64,000 nucleotides of DNA from Salinibacter sp. 10B. Its GTDB lineage: Bacteria > Bacteroidota > Rhodothermia > Rhodothermales > Salinibacteraceae. This document shows positions 36,323 through 44,601 of this stretch, in pieces. The notes beneath the pieces were generated by a model that searched no databases, had not been told where the DNA came from, and worked only from the letters and a program-made list of their open reading frames with translations. Both the position numbers and the translations under genes were made by a program. The first letter of the stretch is position 1. Each line of letters opens with the position of its first letter. The DNA is taken from NCBI RefSeq assembly GCF_002954405.1, contig NZ_MQWC01000004.1:594065-658064 (forward strand). The letters are read 5' to 3'.

Positions 36323-37198
36323 TCAGTGCAATTCAATGTTTTGAATGAAGCGACGGGCCGCAAAGTAGGACCCGACCCAACCGAGGAGGACCCCTGCCGT
36401 AACGAGGCCTCCGATCAGCGACACCTCTAAGTAGAAGGGGACCGGCCCCTGATCCATCTGCTGGAGAAAGAGACGGTAGAGTCCCCACACGACCCCCGCC
36501 GCAATACCGCCGCCCAAGATTCCCTGCAGAACGCCCTCGACCAAAAAGGGCCGCCGGACGAAGCGATCGGTGGCCCCGACCAGCTTCATGGTGCGGATTA
36601 AGAGCCGACGCGCGTAGATCGTGAGACGAATCGTGTTGGCAACCAGAAAGACCGATGCCATGACCACGATAATTCCCAGCGCAAAGCCAATGGCGCTGAT
36701 GAGACGACGGTTCTGCGCCACCTGCACGAGAAGATCCCGGTTGAAGACCACCTCGTCAACGTGCCGGAAGTTCTCAATACGGGCCGCCATGCTCGACATG
36801 CTGTCTGGCGTAGCGTAGGGCGGAGCCACCGTGATGCGAACCGACGCCGGAAGAAAGGTCGGGTCCTCAAATAAGGATGCCTCTTCTCCAAACTCGCGCC
36901 GGAAAACCTCCGCCGCCTCCTCGTGGGAGACGAACTCCGTTCCGGCCACGCCCGGCAACGTCTGGATGCGGGCATGGAGCGCCTCCTGCTCCTCCATTCC
37001 GGCCTGCCCGTCCACAAACACTTCCATCTCCCCCGCCTGCTCGCGGAGCATCGTGGACACAACCTGCGCCTCATACCCCACCACCGCGAAGATTCCAATC
37101 AGAACGAGGGCCACTGTAATGGCGCTCGTGGACGCAAACGCCGCAAACTTGGCGCGCCCGAAGTTGGCAAATCCCTCGCGTATGAAGTACGGGAACAT
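36323..37198 (-). CDS. ftsX: cell division permease-like protein FtsX
   Basis: The inner-membrane partner of the ATPase FtsE, which controls peptidoglycan hydrolases at the septum. The 291-residue protein has the FtsX topology: TM1 (about 25-45), a periplasmic domain with MEVFVDGQA and VDEVVFNRDLL (to about 165), and three C-terminal TM helices. RRLLIRTMKLVGATDRFVRRPFLVEG is the conserved cytoplasmic coupling segment. ftsE is not adjacent, so it must be elsewhere. It lies 119 bp downstream of pheA on the same strand. Confidence 0.93.
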   Translation of the reverse strand: MFPYFIREGFANFGRAKFAAFASTSAITVALVLIGIFAVVGYEAQVVSTMLREQAGEMEVFVDGQAGMEEQEALHARIQTLPGVAGTEFVSHEEAAEVFRREFGEEASLFEDPTFLPASVRITVAPPYATPDSMSSMAARIENFRHVDEVVFNRDLLVQVAQNRRLISAIGFALGIIVVMASVFLVANTIRLTIYARRLLIRTMKLVGATDRFVRRPFLVEGVLQGILGGGIAAGVVWGLYRLFLQQMDQGPVPFYLEVSLIGGLVTAGVLLGWVGSYFAARRFIQNIELH

Positions 37199-37317
37199 GA
37201 AGAGACTAGCGCTCAGAAAACGGTGCAGGAGAGGACTCTGCGCAAGATAGGAAGGCAGTCCCAGAATGGGAAATTGCCCCGGTCACGGTCCATGTGCCCC
37301 CCTGCGCCCGACTCGCC

Positions 37318-38187
37318 CTACTCCTCGCCGGTCTCCAACGTCCCCCCGTACGTAGCCCCGTGTGGATAGGAGCCCAACACCTGTAGCTCCATTGTAATCT
37401 CGCGTAGGTGGTCGAACGCGCGGGACACCGCTTCGTCGTAGGCCGCCCCATCCACATCTACGTAAAACCGATACCGGCCGGGCCGCCCGACCAGCGGACG
37501 ACTTTCAATCTTGAGAAGATCGAGCTCACGAAGGGCGAAAACAGCGAGACTTTTGAAGAGCGCCCCCGGCACATTGTCCTGTAGGACGAACGCAACGGAG
37601 GTTTTCTGAGGGCCGGAGCCGATCGGAGAGACGTCGCCGTTCTCCGGGGCAAGGATGAGGAAGCGGGTAAAGTTCTGCACGTCATCCTCCAGTCCGTCGG
37701 CCAGGACGGTGAGCCCGTACTGATTCGCGGCACGCCGGGAGGCAATCGCGGCAACGGACGGGTCCCCGGCCGCCGCGACGGCGCGGGCAGCCCCCGCTGT
37801 GTCCGGCGTGGCCTCCGTCGTGGCGTGCGGCACGTACGAGCGAAGCCACGTGCGACACTGCCCAAGGGCCTGTGCGTGGGACCGAATAGTGTCCAGCGTC
37901 TCGATGGCCGCGCCCTCCACTCCCATCAGATGATGCCGGATGCGGAGCTGGAGCTCTCCCACGATCGTGACCGCATGGGTCCGAAGATGGTCATAGTTTA
38001 CGCGCACGCTGCCGAAAACAGCATTCTCAATCGGTACTACCCCTCGATCCACGTCTCCTCGCTCCACTGCTTCAAACACATCTTCGAACGCCGTGGACGG
38101 AACCGTCTCCGGATCCTCAAAGACACGTTCGACGGCCTCTTCGCTAAACGCACCCGGCTCCCCCTGAAACGCAACGCGGAGTCCCAT
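37318..38187 (-). CDS. pheA: prephenate dehydratase
   Basis: Converts prephenate to phenylpyruvate in phenylalanine synthesis. The 289-residue protein has the PDT domain (GLRVAFQGEPGAFSEEA, then VVPIENAVFGSVRVNYDHL, SHAQALGQC, and TRFLIL with the essential Thr) and a C-terminal ACT regulatory domain (KTSVAFVLQDNVPGALFKSL) for phenylalanine feedback. The start MGLRVAF fits the family; a longer frame overlaps the cytochrome gene region and was rejected. There is no fused chorismate mutase. Confidence 0.94.
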   Translation of the reverse strand: MGLRVAFQGEPGAFSEEAVERVFEDPETVPSTAFEDVFEAVERGDVDRGVVPIENAVFGSVRVNYDHLRTHAVTIVGELQLRIRHHLMGVEGAAIETLDTIRSHAQALGQCRTWLRSYVPHATTEATPDTAGAARAVAAAGDPSVAAIASRRAANQYGLTVLADGLEDDVQNFTRFLILAPENGDVSPIGSGPQKTSVAFVLQDNVPGALFKSLAVFALRELDLLKIESRPLVGRPGRYRFYVDVDGAAYDEAVSRAFDHLREITMELQVLGSYPHGATYGGTLETGEE

Positions 38188-38222
38188 GCTGGTATCCAGT
38201 CGATTGAGGAAAAGAAATCCGG

Positions 38223-38720
38223 CTATGGGTTGTCCGGTGAGAAGTCCTGAGCGTAGGGATTCGGCACGTCTTCGAGGTCCACCTTCACGAACCCGTGCTC
38301 CGTGGCCGTGTGGCACTGATTGCAGGCACGCTCCAGGTCACTCAGGGCTCCGTCCACAGCCGTCCAATCTCGGTTTTCCAGCGCCCTTTCCAGCGCCTCC
38401 ACACTCGGCACCAACATTTTCTCCGTCAGCTCTGCGACGGCATGGCCTTCGTAGGTCGGCGCCTCGTCCTGAATAGTCTCGATGGACTCCTCCATCTCGT
38501 GAAGATAGAATCCCGCCAGCGTGGCATTTTGGGCGTCCATCGCAAGAGTCGTCTTGTGCGTCCAGCGCTGGAGACGAGACATGTGCAGCGCCAACTCCGC
38601 GTGCTCCGACGCGTCTACGGTCTCCGCGACGGCGTCCGTTTCTCCATGTGTGCAGCCGCCCACAGCGCCCCCCAAAAGAAGGATAGGAATCGCAAAGACG
38701 AGGAAGAGTCGGACATTCAT
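38223..38720 (-). CDS. cytochrome c'-like lipoprotein
   Basis: A 165-residue lipoprotein (MNVRLFLVFAIPILLLGG, lipid Cys23) of predominantly helical sequence. One heme c motif CNQCH is near the C-terminus (Cys133, Cys136, His137), as in four-helix-bundle cytochromes c'. Such proteins often bind NO or CO. It lies 35 bp upstream of pheA, but no functional link to that gene is seen. A second cytochrome c'-like gene lies at 52607-53089. Confidence 0.8.
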   Translation of the reverse strand: MNVRLFLVFAIPILLLGGAVGGCTHGETDAVAETVDASEHAELALHMSRLQRWTHKTTLAMDAQNATLAGFYLHEMEESIETIQDEAPTYEGHAVAELTEKMLVPSVEALERALENRDWTAVDGALSDLERACNQCHTATEHGFVKVDLEDVPNPYAQDFSPDNP

Positions 38721-38800
38721 CGCGACTGTAGATCCCGAAATAATGGCACTTCTTCGAACAACTGCGCACTCCCACGAACCGAACCTCCCCACGTTCCGCT

Positions 38801-40342
38801 CTACTTCGCAGCCACATCAACAACGACCGGAAAATGATCAGAGGCCGTGGCGGTATCCCCCGAGCGGAGGTCGTGTCGGTTCAGCTGCTCGTCAGAGAGA
38901 GTAGCGGTGTTCAGAACAAACTCGTGCACCACGTCGAGGACGCTGTCGGTAACGAACGCATAGTCGAGACGGCCTGGCGGAAACGAGCTGCCGGTTGATT
39001 CCCAGGTGGTATGCATCGGCGCACCGGTTTGCCGAGGCCTAGTATCGAGAAGGGCGGTGCCGTCCCAATCCGGCGCCTCCGACGAGCCGAAGTCCTCATT
39101 GTGCACGATGTCGCCCGTCTGCAGGGTTTTGGGCTGTTGCGCGTCGCCCACGAAGTTCATGTCTCCCACCACGGCGATTGGGGTCTTGGCCGCTACATCG
39201 AAAGGCCCTTTTCCACTCTTCACCTTTCGGATAAAGGCCACGACGCCATCCACGACCCGCTGCCGTTGCACGTTGCGGGCCGGATGCTCGTCGTTGGCGT
39301 CGTAGTTGCAGCAGGGCGGGTGCATGTTTACGACAATCAGTCGGCGTCCCAGCGCCTCCGTTGCGTCGAGCAAAAACGCCCCACTCTCGTACTCCTCATA
39401 ACCCGGAATCGTGTGCGTATCGACAATCGGATAGCGGCTGCCAAGCACAAGGTCCTGTCCCTCCTTCGCCCACTCCCACTTCTCAGCCCGGCCGAACGTC
39501 CCTTCCACGACCTCTTCCGTTTCGGCTGCCGTCTGAGAATAGATTTCCTGGAAGGCGATCACATCCGGCGCGACTGCTTGAATCATCCGCCGGTAGCTCG
39601 GTTGGCGCTCCTCGGCAAAAATGGCGCTCCGCTCTTCGTCAAAGTTGTTTACGGAGTTTTGGGAAAAGATGCGCAGATCTGCCGTCGTAGGCGCGTCAAT
39701 GCCCGGTGCCTCCAACTCCGTCGACGCCTCCGTAAGCACGTAGCCAAGCCCTCCACTTCCATCCGGCAGGCGATCGCCGTCGCTGGACAACGCAATCCGG
39801 AGACTGTCGTCGGCCTGTACTGCCGACCGGTCAATCGCAACCTCAAAAATGTCGGATGTAACCGTTGGCAGTGAATGGAGCCCAATTTCGGCGTGCCCCA
39901 CGGTTTGCCCCCGCACGGTGCCCTCCCGTTCCCCAAAGGCCCACTCCAGTTCCGCCCCGAACGTCCCGGTGCCCGTAGAGGGGTCGTTGTCAGCATCCAC
40001 AAAGAGAGTCAGACTGTTGCCCTCCTGCAGGTTGATGGCCTGCCCAAGTTCGACACGCAGGAAAAGATGCTGCTCGGTGTGGGCCGTCCACAGGCGCTCA
40101 ACGTCCAGTCCCTCCCCATCCCCCACCTCCTCGTGCCGTACCGACAGCGTCTTCCAGTCGGTCCCGCTCCCATCAATGTAGATGCGAGCCGGCTGCGCTA
40201 CGTACCCATCAACCGTTCCCGACTCGACAGCCGCCGAGTCGTCCGTGGAGTTGGGCGGGTCACTCGTCTCGCCCATGCCGCTACACCCCAGGGCTAGCGC
40301 AAATATAAAGATGCAAAGGACCGGTGCGACACGTGATACCAT
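38801..40342 (-). CDS. endonuclease/exonuclease/phosphatase-fold lipoprotein
   Basis: A 513-residue lipoprotein (lipobox ALGC after MVSRVAPVLCIFIFALA). The N-terminal half (about 50-220) is a beta-sandwich unlike named domains to me. The C-terminal half (from about 235) is an EEP fold: DVIAFQEIYS, HPPCCNYDAN, VVGDMNFVGD, PGRLDYAFV and SDHFPVVVDV. The Glu, Asn-His, Asp-Asn and terminal Asp-His catalytic set is complete. It may be an extracellular nuclease or phosphodiesterase for phosphate or nucleotide scavenging. Confidence 0.87.
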   Translation of the reverse strand: MVSRVAPVLCIFIFALALGCSGMGETSDPPNSTDDSAAVESGTVDGYVAQPARIYIDGSGTDWKTLSVRHEEVGDGEGLDVERLWTAHTEQHLFLRVELGQAINLQEGNSLTLFVDADNDPSTGTGTFGAELEWAFGEREGTVRGQTVGHAEIGLHSLPTVTSDIFEVAIDRSAVQADDSLRIALSSDGDRLPDGSGGLGYVLTEASTELEAPGIDAPTTADLRIFSQNSVNNFDEERSAIFAEERQPSYRRMIQAVAPDVIAFQEIYSQTAAETEEVVEGTFGRAEKWEWAKEGQDLVLGSRYPIVDTHTIPGYEEYESGAFLLDATEALGRRLIVVNMHPPCCNYDANDEHPARNVQRQRVVDGVVAFIRKVKSGKGPFDVAAKTPIAVVGDMNFVGDAQQPKTLQTGDIVHNEDFGSSEAPDWDGTALLDTRPRQTGAPMHTTWESTGSSFPPGRLDYAFVTDSVLDVVHEFVLNTATLSDEQLNRHDLRSGDTATASDHFPVVVDVAAK

Positions 40343-40470
40343 AAGGGACGGGGGGTAAAAGCCAAACATGCAACGAGAACCGGGTCGATAAATTCAATTG
40401 ACGGATCCTTGTTCACCCCCAGCGGTCCTTTCGTCCCGACTTGACGTTTCAATAACGAGCCGCCTCTCGC

Positions 40471-41115
40471 ATGCAAACCGTCTGGATTGCCCGCCACGCC
40501 AACCGACAAGACTTTGCCGATCCCAACTGGGCTGACACCGCCGACCGCCCGCACGATCCCGGCCTTTCGACGGACGGGGTTGAGCAGGCCCAGCAGTTGG
40601 CCCGTCGGATCAACGATCTCGACGTGGACCGCATCGTCGCCTCCCCCTTCCTCCGAACGGTCGAAACGGCCCACTATGCCGCTGAAGCCGTCGACGAGCC
40701 GGTCTTTATTGAGCCTGGCCTCGGGGAATGGCATAACGATGACTGGTTCGACGCCCCGCCGAGCACACTCCCGTTTCCGGCCTTGGCTCGCCGCTTCGAT
40801 CGCCTGTCCCCTCATCACACACCGTGTCGCACCCCGAGCTATCCAGAATCGAAACATGAAGCACTGGGCCGCCTCGGCGCTACGGGACAGTGCCTGACAG
40901 AAACGTTCCCTGAAGAAACGCTCCTACTCGTCGGCCACGGCATTACCGTCCAGGGCATCTTGCACGGCCTAGTACGTTCAGACCTCCCCAATCCGGGCTG
41001 TCCGCTCGCGAGCCTTACCCAGGTCGTCCGCCAGGAGGACGGATGGACCCTCCGCACCCGGAACGACACCCGCCACCTCGAAAACGGGGCCCGAGCCTCT
41101 CGCCGACTGGCCTGA
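40471..41115 (+). CDS. histidine phosphatase family protein
   Basis: A 214-residue phosphoglycerate-mutase-like phosphatase. The phosphohistidine motif is RHA (ARHANRQ) rather than the usual RHG. Other family elements are present: GLSTDGVEQAQQLA, DRIVASPFLRTVETA with the second Arg, the Glu in EPGLGEWHNDDW, and VGHGITVQGIL with the second His. It may be active on a sugar phosphate or small phosphoester. It lies directly upstream of the heme-copper operon but is separated from it by an AT-rich promoter-like stretch of 179 bp. Confidence 0.85.
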   Translation: MQTVWIARHANRQDFADPNWADTADRPHDPGLSTDGVEQAQQLARRINDLDVDRIVASPFLRTVETAHYAAEAVDEPVFIEPGLGEWHNDDWFDAPPSTLPFPALARRFDRLSPHHTPCRTPSYPESKHEALGRLGATGQCLTETFPEETLLLVGHGITVQGILHGLVRSDLPNPGCPLASLTQVVRQEDGWTLRTRNDTRHLENGARASRRLA

Positions 41116-41280
41116 CGCTCCGATCCGGAATGGAACCAGTCCTACCTACCCCCAACAATATTGAAGAAAAAATTAAATACAAAATACTCCGAAAACTTTT
41201 ATTCTGTCCCCTGTATATCCTCTCGCATTTGTATTTACACGGTGCTCCTCACTTCGATAGACTCGTGGCTCATCTTCATC

Positions 41281-41290
41281 GGAGGTGATC
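41281..41290 (+). promoter_or_regulatory. strong Shine-Dalgarno of the 53-aa subunit
   Basis: GGAGGTGATC is nearly perfect complement of the 16S 3' end and lies 5 bp before the GTG start at 41295. Such strong sites are rare in this window. It supports the GTG start and the reality of the small gene. Confidence 0.8.
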
Positions 41291-41294
41291 CGAC

Positions 41295-41456
41295 GTGCCC
41301 GACTCCTCGTCCGATCAGGATTCCGATCCTCCTCCCTGGCCCCAACGGCTGTACGATAGTATTTGGCTGATCGCGGGGACTGCGATCGTGTTTTGGGTAT
41401 TATCCTACGTGATTTGGGGCGTCATCGACCTTCTCACACTCCCTGGAGGTGGTTGA
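41295..41456 (+). CDS. 53-aa single-TM small subunit of the heme-copper enzyme
   Basis: A tiny gene, GTG start, with product MPDSSSDQDSDPPPWPQRLY followed by a transmembrane helix of about 24 residues (IWLIAGTAIVFWVLSYVIWG) and a short tail ending PGGG. The strong SD is 5 bp upstream, and the stop is one base before the ATG of subunit II. In B-type (ba3) oxidases a comparable one-helix polypeptide (subunit IIa) precedes or accompanies subunits II and I. By position and topology this is probably the equivalent. It has no conserved ligands visible. Confidence 0.8.
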   Translation: MPDSSSDQDSDPPPWPQRLYDSIWLIAGTAIVFWVLSYVIWGVIDLLTLPGGG

Positions 41457-41457
41457 C

Positions 41458-42009
41458 ATGGCTTCACCAATCGAACCGCCCACGGGACACTGGTGGAATC
41501 ATCCGGTTGCGGACACCGAAAAGACGTGGCTCTGGATCTGTCTCTTGACGGCCCTCATCCTCTTCGGCTGGATGGTGGGATGGTCCCATCTTGGAGAGCA
41601 GAATCCGACGGGCCATACCTACCGCGTGAGCGCCGAAGCGTATCGCCAGAAAGTGTCCAGCTTTACCGACCAGGCCGTCGACACAGAGCAGGGACTCCGT
41701 CCTGCGGGTACGGATGTCTACGTGGCAGCCTATCAGTGGGGATGGGACGGCCTTCCCGTCGTGCTGGAAGCCGGGAAAGAGTACCAGGTCCACCTCGGAA
41801 GCTACGACGTGCAGCACGGCTTCTCGGTGCGCGATCAGGAGGACCTCATCCGACAGTTCAACCTACAGATTCTCCCCGGGTACGAGTGGGTCATTCCGAT
41901 GACCTTCGACGAGCCGGGCACCTACCGCCTCATCTGTAACGAATTCTGCGGGCTTGGACACCGCGTCATGCAAAACAAAATCATCGTGGTGGAGGGTGAT
42001 TCGTCATGA
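41458..42009 (+). CDS. CuA-containing subunit II of B-type heme-copper enzyme
   Basis: A 183-residue membrane-anchored electron-entry subunit. One N-terminal TM helix (about 24-42) is followed by a cupredoxin domain. All CuA ligands are present: His120 (DVQHGFS), Cys160, Glu162 and Cys164 (CNEFC), His168 and Met171. It would therefore receive electrons from a soluble cytochrome c or cupredoxin. The start overlaps the previous stop region (GGAGGT 8 bp upstream), and the stop overlaps the ATG of subunit I by four bases, so the subunits are translationally coupled. Confidence 0.92.
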   Translation: MASPIEPPTGHWWNHPVADTEKTWLWICLLTALILFGWMVGWSHLGEQNPTGHTYRVSAEAYRQKVSSFTDQAVDTEQGLRPAGTDVYVAAYQWGWDGLPVVLEAGKEYQVHLGSYDVQHGFSVRDQEDLIRQFNLQILPGYEWVIPMTFDEPGTYRLICNEFCGLGHRVMQNKIIVVEGDSS

Positions 42010-43715
42010 ACCTCGCACTGCTCAGTAACCCGTACGACGAACAGGGCTTCCGGACGTGCTCCGTTACAGGCCTCAATGTCCACCGGTCGGCGGAGCGGCC
42101 CACGAAGCTGTTCGTCCTTTCTGCCGTCCTGTCGATGGTCCTCGGCGGGATTGCGGCGCTTTTTGTCGCCCTGACGCGCTGGGAGGCCGTGGGCGTGCTT
42201 TCCGCCCCGGCGTTCTATAAGTGGCTCAGTATCCACGCGTGGAGCCTGCTCATCTTCTGGATGGTGTTCATGGAAATCGGGATCCTGTACGTGGGCGGGC
42301 CGATGGTGCTGGGCCGTCGCCTACCGGTTCCCCACCTCGCCAAAGCGGGCTGGGGGCTCATGGTCGGATCCGCCGGCCTCATTCTCTACTCCATCTGGAT
42401 CAGTACGCCCCCCAACTATCAGCCGCTGCTCACCTCCTATGCCCCCCTGAAGTCGCACCCTCTCTTCTACGTCGGGGCCATTCTCTTCATCCTCGGGACC
42501 ATTGTCGCAGCCCTTCCCTTCTTCGTCGCCATCTGGCAGGAAAAAAGCACGCATCCCCACAAAACCCTGCCGTTGGTCACCTTTGGTGCATTCATGACCT
42601 CCATCATCGCGCTGGAGTCGCTGATTGGGGGTCTCATTACCTACGTGCCCACCTTCTTTTGGCGCATCGGCTGGGTAGAGCACATTGACGCCGCCTGGTA
42701 CCGACAGATGTACTGGACCATCGGCCACGGCACGCAGCAGATCAACCTCGTGGCGATGATCACGATCTGGTACTTCATGACGTACGTGGCGGGGGGAGCC
42801 GAAGTCGTAAGTGAGAAGGTGTCGCGCACGGCGTTCATCCTCTACGTCTTCTTCATCAACATGGGGGCGGCGCATCACCTGCTCTCCGATCCCGCCGTCT
42901 CGTCGCAGTGGCGCATGTGGAACTGCTCGTACGCCACCTACGGCGCGGTCCTGGCAAGTTTAATTCATGCCTTTGCCCTGCCCGCCGGGCTGGAGGTCGG
43001 CCGCCGGAAGAAGGGGCTGGGCGATGGCTGGTTCGGCTGGCTGAAAAGCGCTCCGTGGTCCGACCCCGGTTTTTCCGCCACTGCGTTCAGCATCATTCTG
43101 TTCGGATTTCTGGGCGGTACCACCGGCGTCCTTATGGGACAAATGCAGCTCAATACGCTGCGCCACAATACGTTGGCTGTGCCCGGCCACTTTCACGGCA
43201 CTGTGGCGGTTGGCACCACACTTGCCTTCATGGGCTTCCTGTTCTACGGCATCAAGCTGCTGTTCCGCCGCGACTGGATCGCGAAGGGACTGGCCCGCGC
43301 GCAACCGTTTTTCTATGCTGGCGCCATGAGCATAGCGGTGATGGCCATGATGTCGGTTGGCATCGTCTACGGTCTTCCCCGCCGACACCCCTCTACGACC
43401 AGCATCCCCGGCACGGACTTTAGCTTCGCCGCGGCCTCTCCCCTCCTCGCAGCAATGGGAATTATGGCAATTCTCGCCATCCTGGCCGGCGCTGCTTTTG
43501 TAATCGTGGCCGTTGGGTCTCTCCTCTTCGGCGAAGAACTCTCCCCCGCCGACATGCTGCCGAATTATTCGACCCTCCCGGAAACCGACCAGCCCACGCA
43601 TGCCATTTCGATGCGGGGCACCGCGGCCCTCACGGGCTTCTTCCTCCTGGTCCTCGGGGCCCTGTATGGGCTCGACTGGATGTGGCTCGCCCACCTGTGG
43701 GAATTCGGATTGTAG
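42006..43715 (+). CDS. eNOR-like heme-copper subunit I (probable nitric oxide reductase)
   Basis: A 569-residue, roughly 13-TM catalytic subunit. Ligands visible: low-spin heme His77 (SIHAWSL) and His397; high-spin heme His395 (GHFHG); CuB His241, His290 and His291 (GAAHH). In ordinary A- and B-type oxidases His241 is followed four residues later by the Tyr that cross-links to it (GHPxVY). Here the sequence is GHGTQQ, with Gln at that place. O2 reduction needs this Tyr; its absence in a B-like enzyme is characteristic of NO reductases such as eNOR, known from Rhodothermus. The neighbours (Rrf2, RIC, nirK region) agree. It could still be an unusual oxidase; activity is inferred. Confidence 0.85.
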   Translation: MNLALLSNPYDEQGFRTCSVTGLNVHRSAERPTKLFVLSAVLSMVLGGIAALFVALTRWEAVGVLSAPAFYKWLSIHAWSLLIFWMVFMEIGILYVGGPMVLGRRLPVPHLAKAGWGLMVGSAGLILYSIWISTPPNYQPLLTSYAPLKSHPLFYVGAILFILGTIVAALPFFVAIWQEKSTHPHKTLPLVTFGAFMTSIIALESLIGGLITYVPTFFWRIGWVEHIDAAWYRQMYWTIGHGTQQINLVAMITIWYFMTYVAGGAEVVSEKVSRTAFILYVFFINMGAAHHLLSDPAVSSQWRMWNCSYATYGAVLASLIHAFALPAGLEVGRRKKGLGDGWFGWLKSAPWSDPGFSATAFSIILFGFLGGTTGVLMGQMQLNTLRHNTLAVPGHFHGTVAVGTTLAFMGFLFYGIKLLFRRDWIAKGLARAQPFFYAGAMSIAVMAMMSVGIVYGLPRRHPSTTSIPGTDFSFAAASPLLAAMGIMAILAILAGAAFVIVAVGSLLFGEELSPADMLPNYSTLPETDQPTHAISMRGTAALTGFFLLVLGALYGLDWMWLAHLWEFGL

Positions 43716-43720
43716 TTCTG

Positions 43721-43782
43721 CGGGATTCGTGAAGCGGAAACGGTCGGAATCTCTCTTCGCAGTTCGCGTCTCACGAATCCCG
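43721..43782 (+). repeat. inverted repeat after subunit I stop
   Basis: Perfect 12-bp arms CGGGATTCGTGA (43721-43732) and TCACGAATCCCG (43771-43782) surround 38 nt. It begins 5 bp after the subunit I stop codon and before the 40-aa gene. There is no T-run. It may attenuate or process the transcript so that less of the downstream gene is made, or protect the upstream mRNA. Confidence 0.6.
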
Positions 43783-43846
43783 GGTCTCCATTCACGGCTT
43801 CAAGCTCGACAAGGCATTCCCTTCATAAATCCGGAGCCTCTTTCCA

Positions 43847-43969
43847 ATGAAAAAACCAGATGCCTCTGAAGACCCAGGCTTCCTCCCTGCCATGCTGCTG
43901 ATTGGCTTTCTGTTCGTACTGTCCGTGGCTGGCGTCGTGCACTCGCTTATCGCAACCTTCGCGGGATGA
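43847..43969 (+). CDS. 40-aa single-TM protein downstream of the NO reductase
   Basis: The ATG-initiated product MKKPDASEDPGFLPAMLLIG has one predicted TM helix (residues 14-36, LPAMLLIGFLFVLSVAGVV) with a charged N-terminus and ends IATFAG. The gene lies 131 bp after subunit I, beyond the inverted repeat, and 80 bp before the Rrf2 gene. Its small size resembles accessory polypeptides of cbb3/ba3 enzymes (CcoQ- or IIa-like), but no homology can be claimed by eye. It has no obvious SD. Confidence 0.65.
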   Translation: MKKPDASEDPGFLPAMLLIGFLFVLSVAGVVHSLIATFAG

Positions 43970-44010
43970 GACTCCATTCATGAGCCGGGAACTCCTGCTC
44001 CAATAGTAAT

Positions 44011-44028
44011 TAGGACAGAGAGGTACGA
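44011..44028 (+). promoter_or_regulatory. candidate NO-regulator operator before the Rrf2 gene
   Basis: TAGGAC-AGAGAG-GTACGA matches the site before nirK (58338-58355) at 13 of 18 positions, and the following AATA is also shared. It ends 21 bp before the Rrf2 start codon, which suits autoregulation. The inverted-repeat symmetry (GGAC/GTMC with 6-bp spacer) fits a dimeric winged-helix regulator. This is inferred from sequence only. Confidence 0.45.
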
Positions 44029-44049
44029 AATAAATGGCGATTCCACCAT

Positions 44050-44466
44050 ATGCTCTCCAAAAGCTGCGAATACGGACTCCGGGCGTCGCTTTACCTTGCT
44101 TCTCTGGAGCAGGAGGGATACGTGTCAATTGGCACGATCAGTGAGGAGTTGGACATTTCGTTCCCGTTCCTCACAAAGATCTTCCAGAAGCTCAACGACG
44201 CCGGTCTCCTTGACTCTCGTCGAGGGCCGAACGGGGGCGTTGCCCTCACTCTCCCCGCTGAGGAGATCACCCTCTACGAGATTGTCGTCGCGATTGACGG
44301 CGATGATCTGTTCGAAGAATGTGTGCTGGGCCTTCCCGGATGTGGCGAGGCAGAACCCTGCCCTCTCCACGAGCAGTGGGCGGACGAGCGGGATCGCGTG
44401 GAAAACATGTTTCAGAACACGACCCTCGCTGAACTGCCTGAGGTCCGACTTGCGGCCTTCGATTAA
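44050..44466 (+). CDS. Rrf2 family Fe-S transcriptional regulator (NsrR-like), copy 1
   Basis: A 138-residue winged-helix repressor or activator. The HTH region covers about 2-70 (MLSKSCEYGLRASLYLA, SEELDISFPFLTKIFQKL). The wing RRGPNGGVAL follows. The cluster-binding cysteine triad is CVLGLPGCGEAEPC (C-x6-C-x5-C), the same as in the second Rrf2 protein of this window. Such proteins usually sense NO or redox state through a [4Fe-4S] or [2Fe-2S] cluster. Placement between the NO reductase genes and RIC suggests it controls both. Confidence 0.92.
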   Translation: MLSKSCEYGLRASLYLASLEQEGYVSIGTISEELDISFPFLTKIFQKLNDAGLLDSRRGPNGGVALTLPAEEITLYEIVVAIDGDDLFEECVLGLPGCGEAEPCPLHEQWADERDRVENMFQNTTLAELPEVRLAAFD

Positions 44467-44601
44467 CAGGGCATTTTTCTTTTTTGGAATAAAAGAATAT
44501 AAAACACTCTTCTAAACGTAATTCGGCTCCACGATCCTCCTTGCATCAGAGGACGCCTCCCCAAACCGCTCGACACTGCACGTAGACCCCTGAACGCCAT
44601 T

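Noticed and set aside
42006-43715. Calling subunit I an ordinary cytochrome c oxidase (ba3 type)
   Set aside because: The fold and CuA subunit fit, but the His-Tyr cross-link residue is missing (GHGTQQ) and the neighbours are NO-related, so an NO reductase is more likely.
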